Positions 8,840 to 18,304 are shown, counted from the first letter of the stretch. The stretch: DNA of 64,000 bases from Paraktedonobacter sp964250225 (GCA_964250225.1 CAXUEY010000003.1:20347-84346); one strand, 5' to 3'. The notes: generated from the sequence alone by a model not told the origin. Translations and numbers: made by a program.

Positions 8840-9472
8840 CTATAGCGCACCCACCGTCCGTAGCCATGTTTGCGCCATTAGCGCGTGACCGGCGTTGGTG
8901 GGATGGACGCCATCCTCGGCCCAGAAAGCTGGTTCGCGCCGGGTTGCGGCCTGGGCGAAAACACCATCGAACGGAACGTACAGCGCGTTATATGCGCGGG
9001 CCAGCTTGCGCACAACGGCGATTTTCGGGTCCAGATCTTCGCGCCAGCCCTCGCGATCAACTGGGACCGGTAGAACAAACGGCTCACACAGGATCAGACG
9101 CGCGTTCAACGTCGTAACGGTGCGTTCCAGCAGTTGGTGATAGGCGTCTTCAAAATCGCGTGTCGAGGTCGGCTCATTGCTATCGTAGCGCCGCCAGGTG
9201 TCGTTGATGCCGATCAGCAGCGAGACCCAGCTTGGACGCAACTCCAGACAGTCCTCCTGCCAGCGCGCAACGAGATCGACAGCGCGGTTGCCGGAGATAC
9301 CGTGATTGAGGAAACGCACATCCATTTCGGGATAACGCGCGTGAAACCACGAGGCGGCCTGCATCGCGTAACCATAACCCATATGCGTTGGGTCTTCGCG
9401 GTAGCGCCCGGCATCAGTGATACTATCCCCTTGAAACAGTACAATATCTCCAGTGTGAAAAAGTGGGTGCAT
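8840..9472 (-). CDS. SGNH/GDSL-family hydrolase, cytoplasmic
   Basis: All four SGNH blocks are visible: GDSITD (nucleophile Ser) near residue 15, GISGNRA (oxyanion Gly), IGIND (Asn) and DGVHPTNAGH (catalytic Asp and His) near the C-terminus. These enzymes hydrolyse esters, often acetyl groups on polysaccharides. At 210 residues without a signal peptide, it resembles intracellular acetylesterases of this superfamily; the substrate is not deducible. AAGGAG lies 7 bases before the ATG. It is followed, in the direction of transcription, by the inverted terminator region. A second, secreted SGNH hydrolase lies at 15531-16361 and is only distantly similar. Confidence 0.9.
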   Translation of the reverse strand: MHPLFHTGDIVLFQGDSITDAGRYREDPTHMGYGYAMQAASWFHARYPEMDVRFLNHGISGNRAVDLVARWQEDCLELRPSWVSLLIGINDTWRRYDSNEPTSTRDFEDAYHQLLERTVTTLNARLILCEPFVLPVPVDREGWREDLDPKIAVVRKLARAYNALYVPFDGVFAQAATRREPAFWAEDGVHPTNAGHALMAQTWLRTVGAL

Positions 9473-9522
9473 CGCTCTACTCCTTCTCTCTCCCCATTGT
9501 TTTCGCTCAAGTATACACGCTC

Positions 9523-10446
9523 TCAGATGTGCGCGAAACCCTGTACCAGCAGCGCGGCTAGAATAATCAAGGCGGCCAGCAGATTGTTATTCATATTGAC
9601 CATCATTAGTTTCATATAGCGTTTCAGTTCTCCGTTGGTCTGGCGCAAAGCCAGTTGCACCGGGATGACGGTCAGCGCGGCTACGGCGCTATACCAGGGG
9701 AGGACACGTGTGAAAGCCAGCACGATGAGCGCGAGAGCGATGACACCGAGGATCAGTGCGCCCACCACGCGTGCTCCCTGCTCACCCAGCGCGACCACGG
9801 GAGTGATTTTGCCCGCCGTCTGGTCTCCACGCCAGTGCAGAAAGTGATGAAAGTAGAGCACGGCCATTGTGTAGAGGCCCACAGGCAGTGAGACCAGCAT
9901 GGCTACGGGAGTAACGGTGCCTGACTGGACGTAAAATGCTCCTACCAGCGGCAGAAAGCCAAAGGAGAAGAAAATATCCACTTCACCCAGACCACGCCCG
10001 ATATAGGCCAGGCGCAAGGGGGGCGCGACATAAAAAAAGGCCAGCAGGAAACCCAGCACAGCGAAAATCAGCACCCAGGGCCGGAAGAGACTCAGGATAA
10101 TTCCGCAGAGTAAGGCCAGTGCAAAGCAGCCCACCGCCAGCCAGCGGTACGTTTTCAGCGAGAGCTGGCCGTTCAAAAGAAGCGGCGAGCCAGTGGTGAT
10201 AGTGGTGCCACCCGGTGTTAATGCCTGGGCCGCCTGATCGGTTCCTTGATCAAAGTCGAAGATATCGTTAATCAGGTTAGCCCCCAGGTGTGCGGCCAGC
10301 GCGCCGACGAACGTGAGCGCGAAGAGTCCCCACGAGAATGCGCTGCCCTGTTGCCACGCCAGAACTGCTCCCAGGACAACCGGCACAATCATCACCGGCA
10401 GGGTGCGTGCTCGCGTGACCGCGCCAAAAAGCTGCACCTTATTCAT
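9523..10446 (-). CDS. menA: UbiA-family prenyltransferase, MenA-like
   Basis: An integral membrane UbiA-superfamily enzyme, most like 1,4-dihydroxy-2-naphthoate polyprenyltransferase of menaquinone synthesis. The first Asp-rich motif is NLINDIFDFDQGTD; the second is shifted to HWRGDQTAGK, where many family members have DREGD. About eight or nine hydrophobic segments are seen, and the C-terminal segment is LLAALIILAALLVQ. The start overlaps the stop of the upstream flavin-fold gene by four bases (10443-10446), so they form an operon. No other men gene is in the window; a polyprenyl diphosphate synthase at 31877-32866 could supply the side chain. The exact aromatic acceptor is an inference from family similarity. 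Confidence 0.8.
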   Translation of the reverse strand: MNKVQLFGAVTRARTLPVMIVPVVLGAVLAWQQGSAFSWGLFALTFVGALAAHLGANLINDIFDFDQGTDQAAQALTPGGTTITTGSPLLLNGQLSLKTYRWLAVGCFALALLCGIILSLFRPWVLIFAVLGFLLAFFYVAPPLRLAYIGRGLGEVDIFFSFGFLPLVGAFYVQSGTVTPVAMLVSLPVGLYTMAVLYFHHFLHWRGDQTAGKITPVVALGEQGARVVGALILGVIALALIVLAFTRVLPWYSAVAALTVIPVQLALRQTNGELKRYMKLMMVNMNNNLLAALIILAALLVQGFAHI

Positions 10447-10913
10447 GCGCGCTGCTCCTGCGCTGGTGTCAGGTGCTCAAAGGTGGCCTCGGTATAGGGT
10501 GTGCCGCTGGTGAGATCAGTGATGCGCAACCAGCGTATCTCTAACTCAACCGCAGAAGTGGGAACCTGGGCGATAAAACCGGCGGCGGTTGGCGATTTCT
10601 GCGCCAGTTTCGCGCGGACCTGCTCTGCCTCGTGCTCGTCCTGCAGAATACGCGCGTTAGCAGTTGCCTCCAACCAGGCTAGAGGCTGGTCAGGACCGAT
10701 AAAGATCCCCACCTGCGGATTCTGCTGAAGGTTGGCCAGCTTGCGCGAGTTGCTAATCAGGGTGGCGTAGATTTTAAAACCGCTGGCCGTCACCGAACCT
10801 TCCACAAAAAAGATGCGCGTGGCATAGGGCTGCCCCTCGTGCTCAGTTGCGATGACCAGGGTCTGGTAGTGGGAGACGAAGGTTTCGATACGTGCGCGGG
10901 TTGTTTCATCCAT
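10443..10913 (-). CDS. Pyridoxamine-5'-phosphate-oxidase-fold flavin protein
   Basis: A split-barrel FMN-binding fold: IETFVSHYQTLVIATEHEGQPYATRIFFV, then the strand-turn YATLISNSRKLANLQQNPQVGIFIG typical of general-stress/PNPOx-like proteins. At 156 residues it is a stand-alone domain. It is translationally coupled to the MenA-like gene (ATGA overlap), which suggests a role in redox or quinone metabolism, but this is guilt by association only. The residues that would identify true pyridoxamine phosphate oxidase are not recognisable. Confidence 0.8.
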   Translation of the reverse strand: MDETTRARIETFVSHYQTLVIATEHEGQPYATRIFFVEGSVTASGFKIYATLISNSRKLANLQQNPQVGIFIGPDQPLAWLEATANARILQDEHEAEQVRAKLAQKSPTAAGFIAQVPTSAVELEIRWLRITDLTSGTPYTEATFEHLTPAQEQRA

Positions 10914-11389
10914 ACTAATACCTCAATCTATATGTAGGTGCGCCGCCAGATGCAGGCGGCTCCAGAGTGAACTTGCTTATTATATCCTCATGCAGTGCCC
11001 TCAAACGGGTCGAAAAGAAGACCTGGACCGGAGCCGCTTGCCACGGGAGGAAGCATACTCCTGATTTCCAAAAAGGTCAAGCGGAAATACGCTAAGCGCG
11101 ACGTGCCAATTCCTGCAAGTCTTCGGTCCAATGAGCCTGCTGCCTGCTCGCATCGTCAAGCAAGCATCCTGTTTTTATACACAAGGTCTTGTATAACCCC
11201 AAAAAACCTAAAAGTACTAATTTAGATAAAAGTGTAGAAATAGGAATATGCATATGCTATACTATCCTCATCACTTTGATACGGCAAGCACTCTTCCCTT
11301 GCCGAACAGGGAGAGGACGCTTGTTTTGACGGCGGGATTTCTCAAGCGCCATGTTGAGAGTCGAAGATGTTTTTTGGAAAGAGGCGGGT
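10914..11389. other. Divergent intergenic region, with extended -10 element at 11255-11263
   Basis: No gene is seen. TGCTATACT at 11255-11263 is an extended -10 element on the plus strand, without a clear -35 box, placing the H-NOX start about 120 bases downstream. The putative leader contains a small hairpin (GCAAG/CTTGC near 11285-11303). The rest is featureless. Confidence 0.4.
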
Positions 11390-12241
11390 ATGCACGGGTT
11401 AATTTTTGTCACCTGGGAAAAGTATCTTGCAGAACGTTTTAGCGAGACGCTCCTCAAAGAGTATCGCCAGGAGATTGGCGAGACTGCGGCTACATCGCCA
11501 CTGATCAGCCGCATCTATAGCGACGATACTCTGCTCGCGGGCGTGCAGGCCGCCAGCCGGTTAACGAAGACGTCACAGGATACGCTGTTCTGGGAGTATG
11601 GACGCTACTTTATGCTCAATGGTTTGACCAGTCATCTCTGCGCCTATTTGCTCACCAAAGTGCATAATGGGCGCGATCTTTTAGTGATGATGCGCAAAGC
11701 CCACGCTCAGATGCGCCGTTTATCGGATGAACTGGCCCCACCGATTTTTGAGTTTCAGACCCTTTCTTCTTCGCGCAATGATCTCTCCCTGATCTACAAC
11801 AGTCCGCGCCATCTCTGTGCCGTGCTCTGGGGCGCGATAGAAGGGGCAGCTCAGCGCTACGGACAGCGCGTCCAGGTTGTGGAAGTGTCGTGCATGAAGC
11901 GCGGCGCCCCGATTTGCCGCTTTGATCTGCATTTTTCTACCCCTATCTCCGAACCTCTGGATACGCTGGAGACCCCTGAGCAGATCGCCAAACGCGCCAA
12001 TCAGCAGCAACTGGAGAACCTTGTCCTCTCTGTTTTGCCGACGACGTATGGATTGCGCATGGGGGAATTGCAAGATCACCTGCGTGTCTGGGAGGTCAAC
12101 TCCCAGCAATTGCGCCCGGCCCTGTTGCTTGAAGCGTTGCACCATCTCCAGCACGCCGGATTGGTCTCCAGCACCGCAGAACAGCTAGAAGATACGCTCG
12201 CCAACCGTCGCTACTGGCGCGCACCCACCTCTGATCAGTAA
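11390..12241 (+). CDS. H-NOX (HNOB) heme gas-sensor domain fused to a winged-helix-like C-terminus
   Basis: Residues 1-185 follow the H-NOX fold, the heme domain that senses NO or O2: MHGLIF start, YSDDTLLAGVQAAS, LFWEYGRYFML. The proximal heme ligand is His105 in RKAHAQM, followed by LAPPIFEF, and the heme-propionate motif Y-x-S-x-R is intact (Tyr136, Ser138, Arg140). The spacing equals that of known H-NOX proteins. The last 85 residues (LENLVLSVLPTTYGLRMGEL to LANRRYWRAP) are predicted helix-helix-helix-wing by eye, not a kinase, cyclase or methyl-accepting domain. ATG 11390 is chosen because GGAAAGAGG ends 5 bases upstream and H-NOX proteins begin with M-x-G; ATG 11351 would add 13 residues. 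The likely role is a one-component gas-responsive regulator (inference). A SufS-like gene with its own promoter follows. Confidence 0.8.
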   Translation: MHGLIFVTWEKYLAERFSETLLKEYRQEIGETAATSPLISRIYSDDTLLAGVQAASRLTKTSQDTLFWEYGRYFMLNGLTSHLCAYLLTKVHNGRDLLVMMRKAHAQMRRLSDELAPPIFEFQTLSSSRNDLSLIYNSPRHLCAVLWGAIEGAAQRYGQRVQVVEVSCMKRGAPICRFDLHFSTPISEPLDTLETPEQIAKRANQQQLENLVLSVLPTTYGLRMGELQDHLRVWEVNSQQLRPALLLEALHHLQHAGLVSSTAEQLEDTLANRRYWRAPTSDQ

Positions 12242-12302
12242 AGATGAGTGCAGTTATCAACAATATCAACTCTAGTTTAAGTAGAGGAAAGCGCATAAAG
12301 AC

Positions 12303-12331
12303 TTGATTTTTAGCGCTTGCTGTCATATACT
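12303..12331 (+). promoter_or_regulatory. Promoter of the SufS-like gene
   Basis: TTGATT at 12303-12308, a 17-base spacer and TATACT at 12326-12331 form a good housekeeping promoter between the H-NOX stop and the desulfurase start. Confidence 0.65.
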
Positions 12332-12387
12332 CAGCAGAGTAACAGGAGAGTTCTCCCCCCTATTTGCTTACCAGAGAGGATTTGCTG

Positions 12388-13827
12388 ATGACTATGACAC
12401 ACCTGCCGGGAAAATCCCGCTCTACCGCAACTGCTGATTATCGCCGCCCGCGTGTAGTGGGCGTGCGTACAGAGGTTCCGCTCTTCGATGGTAAGCGCGT
12501 TCGTTACGTGAATCTGGATAGCGCCGCCAGCACGCCCGCGTTTGTGCGCGTGCAGCAGGCGGTAGAGAGATTCTTGCCCTGGTATTCCAGCGTCCACCGC
12601 GGGGCTGGCTATAAATCGCGCCTCTCGACCCATCTGTATGAGCACGCGCGCGATGTGGTGCTGCGTTTTGTCTCCGCGACTCCCTCCACTCATGTCGTGG
12701 TCTTTGTGCGCAACACCACCGAGGCGCTGAACCTGCTGGCCCATCGCGTCCATCTGGAGCCGGGCGAGCTGGTCCTGACCACGCGCATGGAGCACCATTC
12801 CAACCTCTTGCCCTGGTATCAGCGTGCCCATGAAATCATCGAGCTGACTCCCGAAGGTCGCATCGATCTGGCGGACCTTGAGCGGCGCCTCACCACCCAT
12901 ACTGGCAAAGTGCGCCTGGTGACGGTCAGCGCGGCCTCCAATGTGAGCGGCGTGATCTCGGATATGCGCCAGGTTGCACGCCTCGCCCACGCGCATGGCG
13001 CGCTTGTCGCGGCTGATGTCGCGCAACTCTCACCACATCGCCGTGTCGAAATGGGCACGCGCAACGATCCTGAGCATATCGATATTGTTGCATTTTCTGG
13101 CCACAAGCTCTACGCTCCCTATGGAACCGGTGCGCTGGTCGTGCCCGCCACACTCTTCGCAGAGGGTGAGCCAATGCTGGTGGGTGGCGGCTCTGCCTGT
13201 CTTGTAACCAGCGATGGGATCGCCTGGGCTTCCGGCGCCGAACTGGAAGAGGCTGGTTCTCCGAACGTGATTGGTGTGGTCGCGATGGCCGCCGCGCTTG
13301 AAGAACTGATGCGCTACGGCATGGAACGTGTGGCCGCGCACGAACGCGAACTGACGCGTTACGCTGTGCGCCGCTTACAACGCGTCCCCGGCCTGGTCAG
13401 TTATGGCCCCTCCTGGCAGGACTTTCTGGACGGCAAAGAGGATCGCCTGGGCGTCTTCACCTTTAACCTATCTGACCGTTCATACGTAGAGGTCGCAGCT
13501 ATCCTCGCCAACGAATGGGGCGTAGGCGTGCGCAGCGGCTGTTTCTGCGCCCACCAGTACGTTGCGCAATTGCTGGGTATCTCGGACACAGACTCGCAGG
13601 AGGCCCGCGAACGCCTGGTCACTGGCCTGCCCGTTGACCTGCCCGGCATGGTACGAGCCAGCCTCGGCCTCGCCAATGGCCGCGCCGACATAGACCGCCT
13701 GGTCGACGGCCTGCAAGCCATTGTGCGTGGCGAAGTGCGCGCCACCTACCTCACAACCGAGCATGGCGACCTGGAGCCAGCCAATGCCAACCACGCCTTC
13801 GTCGCACATGGCGAGAGCTTGCTCTGA
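12388..13827 (+). CDS. SufS-like cysteine desulfurase (class V aminotransferase)
   Basis: PLP-dependent class V aminotransferase most like cysteine desulfurases, which take sulfur from cysteine for Fe-S cluster or thio-cofactor assembly. The PLP Lys is in AFSGHKLYAPYGTGAL, the PLP-stacking segment in TTRMEHHSNLLPW, and the active-site Cys loop in RSGCFCAH, where two Cys are present. An insertion around LLGISDTDSQEARERLVTG follows the Cys loop. Start ATG 12388 is preferred (AGAGAGGA 8-9 bases upstream), giving 479 residues, longer than SufS because of an N-terminal arm and a C-terminal tail. No sufBCDU genes are adjacent. It could serve another sulfur acceptor or be a lyase of the same fold. 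Confidence 0.85.
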   Translation: MTMTHLPGKSRSTATADYRRPRVVGVRTEVPLFDGKRVRYVNLDSAASTPAFVRVQQAVERFLPWYSSVHRGAGYKSRLSTHLYEHARDVVLRFVSATPSTHVVVFVRNTTEALNLLAHRVHLEPGELVLTTRMEHHSNLLPWYQRAHEIIELTPEGRIDLADLERRLTTHTGKVRLVTVSAASNVSGVISDMRQVARLAHAHGALVAADVAQLSPHRRVEMGTRNDPEHIDIVAFSGHKLYAPYGTGALVVPATLFAEGEPMLVGGGSACLVTSDGIAWASGAELEEAGSPNVIGVVAMAAALEELMRYGMERVAAHERELTRYAVRRLQRVPGLVSYGPSWQDFLDGKEDRLGVFTFNLSDRSYVEVAAILANEWGVGVRSGCFCAHQYVAQLLGISDTDSQEARERLVTGLPVDLPGMVRASLGLANGRADIDRLVDGLQAIVRGEVRATYLTTEHGDLEPANANHAFVAHGESLL

Positions 13828-14063
13828 TTTTTCTTAAATATAAAAAAGTGCTTTAGAAGCAGAAATATATATACGGGCCAGATACGATTATCCCCAGAAC
13901 AGATTGTATACCTTTATGACTATTACCCTGTGCTTTTCCCACTTTGTCAGGTATACTCTGTTTTAAGGCCAGGAAGATTCTCACTGCGGTTTCGCCTGGC
14001 GCCTCTTGTCGCCCACTGATAGCAAAGGGAAGTTTTTTTCTTTGCGAGAAAAGGAGCACACTC

Positions 14064-15418
14064 ATGGATGCAATCTCTACCAGGTCTTTCCCCAACTATT
14101 TTATGTGTAAGTGCAGATGTTTATATGTCACCTGGCTGTGTTGGATAGCAGTGCTCGTTTGTATGTTAAGTTATGTAGGGACCTCAACATCGGCGCTGGC
14201 CCTCTCCCAACCGCCTCCTACGCCGCTGCTCTCTATTCCTCAGAGTGCAGCGCCCACAGGCTGGAGCATGGTGCAATATGGCGGCGTGACGCTGGCTGTT
14301 CCAGCCTCGTGGCCGGTCTATGATCTGATCTCGCACCCTGAACGCTGTGTCCTCTTTAACGTCCATGCCGTTTATCTGGGTCAGCAGGGGGCGGATGCGC
14401 AATGCCCGGCCTACGCATCTGGCAAAAGTGAGGCGCTCCAGCTTGAACCACTGGCGTCGGCTCCCGCGGCTACGACCAGGCTGGCAACTGCCTCGACAAT
14501 CATCGCTGGTGTGTCTGCGCGAGTTGATCCCTCCAGCGGCGTCAGTCATATCTTTGTCGTTGTGCTCAGCCAGCCTGGAGTGGTTATCACAGCTTCATAT
14601 AGTCATGATTCTGATCTGGTCAGGCACATTCTGGGTACCTTGCGCACCTCAGATGGGACGCTGCCCGCTCACAACATGTCCCCGATTCAGGCGAACGTGA
14701 CTCCGGCTAACCTGACCCCAGGGGCGTTCAGTGGGAAGGGCTTTGACGCTTGCACAGCCCCTTCAACTGGTCATATGGCGGCCTGGCTTAAATCCCCTTA
14801 CCGGGCGGTTGGCATCTATATCGGCGGCGCTAATCGGGCCTGCGGCGATGGCAACCTCTCCAGTTCCTGGGTACGCACCGTCTCAAGTTCCGGCTGGCAT
14901 CTAATGCCACTCTATGTCGGCAGGCGCCCTGTAACTCAGGCTTTGCCACAATTGACCTCTCTCAAGCCACTACTGAAGGTGCCCAGGGGGCCGACGATGC
15001 CGTGAGACACGCGCGGGGCTTTGGTCTTGGCAGTGGAACATTGATTACATTCGATATGGAGGGCTATGACATCACAAACTCTTCGTGCAGCCGCGCGGTC
15101 ATGACCTTCCTGAGCGCCTGGACGCGGGAGTTACACGCCAAAGGCTATATGTCCGGCGTGTATAGCAGTCTGGGGTCTGGGATTATCGACCTGCTGAAGC
15201 ATACTGGCCGCATTCAGGAGCCGGATACAATCTTTTTTGCAAGCTGGAATGGCGTGGCAACTACCAGCGACCCGTCACTTCCGAGCAACGAGTGGGCCAA
15301 CCATCAACGTATCAAACAATATCTGGGCGGACACAATGCCACCTATGGCGGTGTGACTATTAATATCGATAGCGACCAGTTTGATACAGCGCTCTTCACC
15401 ATACGTGAAGAACCTTGA
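14064..15418 (+). pseudogene. Secreted DUF1906 (Rv2525c-like glycoside-hydrolase-fold) protein, frameshifted
   Basis: The first frame (14064-15005) has a signal or anchor segment (LYVTWLCWIAVLVCMLSYVG), a beta-rich domain of unknown type, then the start of a DUF1906 domain (GFDACTAPS, AVGIYIGGANRACGD, GWHLMPLYVG). The domain continues one base off from 14921 (QAPCNSGFATIDLS, LITFDMEGYDI, GVYSSLGSGI, IDSDQFDTALF) to the stop at 15418. Restoring one base near 14919-14921 rejoins them into about 452 residues, so it is either a recent single-base deletion or a sequencing error. DUF1906 folds like glycoside hydrolases acting on cell-wall sugars. The start has AAGGAG 7 bases upstream. Confidence 0.85.
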
Positions 15419-15530
15419 AAATTACATCAAAGTATATTAAACTAGTTTATAGGATATGTGTCCTTTCCTCCAGATGTTTCTTTAATGCGTGAAAATAAGA
15501 GGAAACAGGTACTCACAGGAGGTCTCTTCG

Positions 15531-16361
15531 ATGCAAGGAAAAGCATCTTGCCTTTTGCGTCTCTTTCTTCCCGTCGTTCTTGCCCTCTCCCTGGCGTGGT
15601 TGTTTGCGCCTTCGGCCTTTGCAGCTCCAGTCGGGCCGACGCTTGTTGGACCAAAAGCCAACTATATCGCGGCTGGTGATTCGCTGGCCTTTGGTTATCA
15701 ACCAAGCCTCAACTGGGATGATGGCTACTCAAACTTTCTGTATACCAATCTGCAAGGTCATGGTGAGACGGACTATGACAATTACGCGTGTCCGGGCGAA
15801 ACCAGTACGACCTTTATTCAAGGAGGTTGCCCTTTTCCGCTTTTGAAGAAGACCCCGTATGATAAGCCACAGTTGCCTGCGGTGATCGATTTTCTCCATG
15901 CACACGCAGGACAGGTGAGTCCGCTGACGCTCGATATAGGCGCAAACGATGTGTTGCGCGATATCAATAGCTCCAACTGCACGGTGAATGCGAGCTGGAA
16001 CACCGATCTGGCCACGGTAGATGCCAACCTGACCAAAATCATTCTGCCGCAATTGGCCGCGGCATTGACGGTGAATGGCAAACTGACCGGCGACCTGTTG
16101 CTGATGGGTTACTATGACCCATACCAGAATATCTGTCCCAACTCGGTGCCTTTTGTCCAGCAGCTCAACCAGCATTTGCAGACCGATGCCAACGGTTTTG
16201 CCACCTTTGTCGATGTCTTTACACCCTTTGGTGGGGCAGCCACGCCAAATCCAAACATTTGTAATTATACCTGGATCTGTAGTGGTTTCCATGACATTCA
16301 CGCTATGAGCGCGGGCTATAGCGTGATTGCTAGTGCATTTGAAAGGGCTGTTGGATATTAA
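15531..16361 (+). CDS. Secreted SGNH/GDSL hydrolase
   Basis: A clear Sec signal peptide (MQGKASCLLRLF, hydrophobic core, cleavage after PSAFA) is followed by YIAAGDSLAFGYQP (block I Ser), YACPGETS (block II), LDIGANDVL (block III Asn) and FHDIHAMSAGYSVIA (block V Asp/His). This is an exported esterase or lipase-like enzyme of the SGNH superfamily; several Cys could form disulfides outside the cell. ATG 15531 is preferred because AGGAGG sits 7 bases upstream; an in-frame ATG at 15489 would precede the signal peptide. It follows the DUF1906 gene by about 110 bases in the same direction. Confidence 0.88.
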   Translation: MQGKASCLLRLFLPVVLALSLAWLFAPSAFAAPVGPTLVGPKANYIAAGDSLAFGYQPSLNWDDGYSNFLYTNLQGHGETDYDNYACPGETSTTFIQGGCPFPLLKKTPYDKPQLPAVIDFLHAHAGQVSPLTLDIGANDVLRDINSSNCTVNASWNTDLATVDANLTKIILPQLAAALTVNGKLTGDLLLMGYYDPYQNICPNSVPFVQQLNQHLQTDANGFATFVDVFTPFGGAATPNPNICNYTWICSGFHDIHAMSAGYSVIASAFERAVGY

Positions 16362-16387
16362 CGCTCGCTGAGAGCGCAGAAGAGCGC

Positions 16388-16437
16388 GCGGACAGGCCTG
16401 ATCTGGAGGAGAAAACGTACACCCTTATCCTGTCCGC
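16388..16437 (+). terminator. Stem-loop terminator
   Basis: GCGGACAGG (16388-16396) pairs with CCTGTCCGC (16429-16437), with AGAG/CTCT extending the stem, followed by a T-rich stretch TCTTCTTTTT. It separates the convergent SGNH and ABC genes. Confidence 0.65.
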
Positions 16438-16486
16438 ACTCTCTTCTTTTTGACGTATTTCTACGCGCGTTATGAAACAGCAATCC

Positions 16487-18304
16487 TCACATGTGTTGCT
16501 CTGTCTCTTTGTGCTCACCATACTCACCATGCCAGAGCCGTTGCATCTCATGGCTGGTGCTCAGCAAGGTCGCCAATGTACCTTCAGCCTCGATGCTTCC
16601 ATCTTTGAGTACGATGATGTGGTTGGCACGGCGCAGAGCTGTGTGGCGATGGGAGACGACCAGGCACGTGGCTTGCTGGTGCGCAAACAGGCGTTCCCAG
16701 AGTAGACGCTCGGTCTCGACATCCAGCGCGCTGGAGAGGTCGTCGAAGACGAGAATCTCCGGGTTGCGTACGAACATTCGCGCCGCCGCCGCTCGCTGCA
16801 CCTGCCCGCCAGAAAGACGCACACCCCTGGGGCCGATGACGGTTTCTAACCCATCAGGCATAGCCTCCAGGTCCGCTTCCATGACCGCCAGTGCGATAGC
16901 CTCGCGGATCTCCGCCTCGCTCGCCGCCAGCCCCATCAAGAGATTGTTGCGCAGGGTATCGCTGAAGAGACGCGGCACCTGGGCGGTATAGGCGCTGACG
17001 GGCGGCTTGAAGAACAGCGCGGGATCGGAGACCGGCTCGCCATTCCAGCAGATCTCGCCCCCGTCCTTTGGGAGCAGTCCCAGTAGCGCGCGTACCAGCG
17101 TCGTTTTCCCAGAGCCGATGCGTCCGGTAATCACTGTAAACGAGCCGCGCTTGAGTTGGAGAGAGATGTTCTCAATGCCAGCCGTTGCGCCTGGATAGTG
17201 ATAACTTAGCCCACGCACATCCAGTCTCTCCAGCCGGTGCCGCGCCATTTTCACGCTCTGGACCAGTTCGGGCAGTTTCCCACGCTCGTAGATCGGGCCA
17301 TGCTCGACCAGCACCGGTAATGGCTCATCGGTAATCATATCGCACATGCGCTCAATCGAGACCTCTTGCTGCTTGTAATCGCCAATAAACATGCCCCAGA
17401 TGGTTGGCAACTGAGTAGTAAACCAGAGATAGTAGATAAACAGTGCGAAATCTCCCACTGTGAAGGTCTTGTTGGCCATTGCCTGGGCCGCCAGGAGCAG
17501 CGTCGCGCCAATCCCAAAAGTGGCTGCGTTATCGCAGATCGAGTTGAGCAATTCACTGAACAGAGTCGCCTTGAGGGTCAGTTTGCGGCGCGTGTCGTTC
17601 AGTTTGCGAAAATGCCCAATCACGTCTTTTTCCGCGTTGGCTATTTTCACCGCCTGCGTTGCGCCAAAGACCTCACCCAGAAAACTGGTGACGGCGCTCG
17701 TGGCCACGCTACTGGCATAGGTATAGCGGTGAATACGTCCCCAGGCCAGGCGCGTTGTTCCCACTGCCGCCAGCAGTGGCAGGAAGATGACTAACGTGAT
17801 GGTCAGGTTGATGCGCGCCATAATCACGATGGCGATCAGCGAGGCCGTCGTTTCCCCCACCATGAATGGCACCCACAGCGGAAAGTCAGCCGTCTCACCC
17901 ACATCGTCGCGGAAACGACTAACAGCATCGCCCGACGAGATGGGCAGCACTTTCGCGCCTGGACGTCGCAGGATGCTGGCGAAGAGATTGCGTCTCAGGA
18001 GCGCGCCCGTGGTGTAACGAAAGGTGACATCGCCCCAGATCTGGCCAAATGACATGCTCTGGCGCCCCAGTTCCACCGAGGCGTACAGGGCAATCAGTCC
18101 CCATACACTCAACATCGCCGGGGCCGCGCCAGTGATGGTATCAAACACAGATTTTTCGATTAACCCCGGCACAATTTGTAAGACCGCAAAGAGAATATTG
18201 AACAGGCAAAAGATGGCATAGGGCCAGGGACGGTACGCGATCAATTGCCAGTTAAACGGCCAGGTTTCCAGGCGACGATTCTGTTTCTGGGTGACAGCGC
18301 TCAT
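16487..18304 (-). CDS. Heterodimeric ABC exporter subunit (LSGGQ, Walker B Asp)
   Basis: A six-helix type IV transmembrane domain (residues about 20-320) is fused to an ABC ATPase. Walker A is GRIGSGKTTLVRAL, the signature is the canonical LSGGQ, Walker B ends ILVFDD, and the H-loop is VVSHRH. The residue after Walker B is Asp instead of the catalytic Glu, so the site built with this Walker B is degenerate. The gene starts four bases inside the upstream partner gene (18301-18304), an operon with translational coupling. Such pairs export drugs, lipids or peptides; the substrate is not deducible. The role as one half of a heterodimer is inferred from the complementary motif losses. Confidence 0.93.
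   Translation of the reverse strand: MSAVTQKQNRRLETWPFNWQLIAYRPWPYAIFCLFNILFAVLQIVPGLIEKSVFDTITGAAPAMLSVWGLIALYASVELGRQSMSFGQIWGDVTFRYTTGALLRRNLFASILRRPGAKVLPISSGDAVSRFRDDVGETADFPLWVPFMVGETTASLIAIVIMARINLTITLVIFLPLLAAVGTTRLAWGRIHRYTYASSVATSAVTSFLGEVFGATQAVKIANAEKDVIGHFRKLNDTRRKLTLKATLFSELLNSICDNAATFGIGATLLLAAQAMANKTFTVGDFALFIYYLWFTTQLPTIWGMFIGDYKQQEVSIERMCDMITDEPLPVLVEHGPIYERGKLPELVQSVKMARHRLERLDVRGLSYHYPGATAGIENISLQLKRGSFTVITGRIGSGKTTLVRALLGLLPKDGGEICWNGEPVSDPALFFKPPVSAYTAQVPRLFSDTLRNNLLMGLAASEAEIREAIALAVMEADLEAMPDGLETVIGPRGVRLSGGQVQRAAAARMFVRNPEILVFDDLSSALDVETERLLWERLFAHQQATCLVVSHRHTALRRANHIIVLKDGSIEAEGTLATLLSTSHEMQRLWHGEYGEHKETEQHM

Noticed and set aside
8607..9117. Two plus-strand frames running across the N gap
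   Set aside because: They translate homopolymer-rich sequence and placeholder N, and overlap the SGNH hydrolase gene on the other strand, which has all catalytic blocks.
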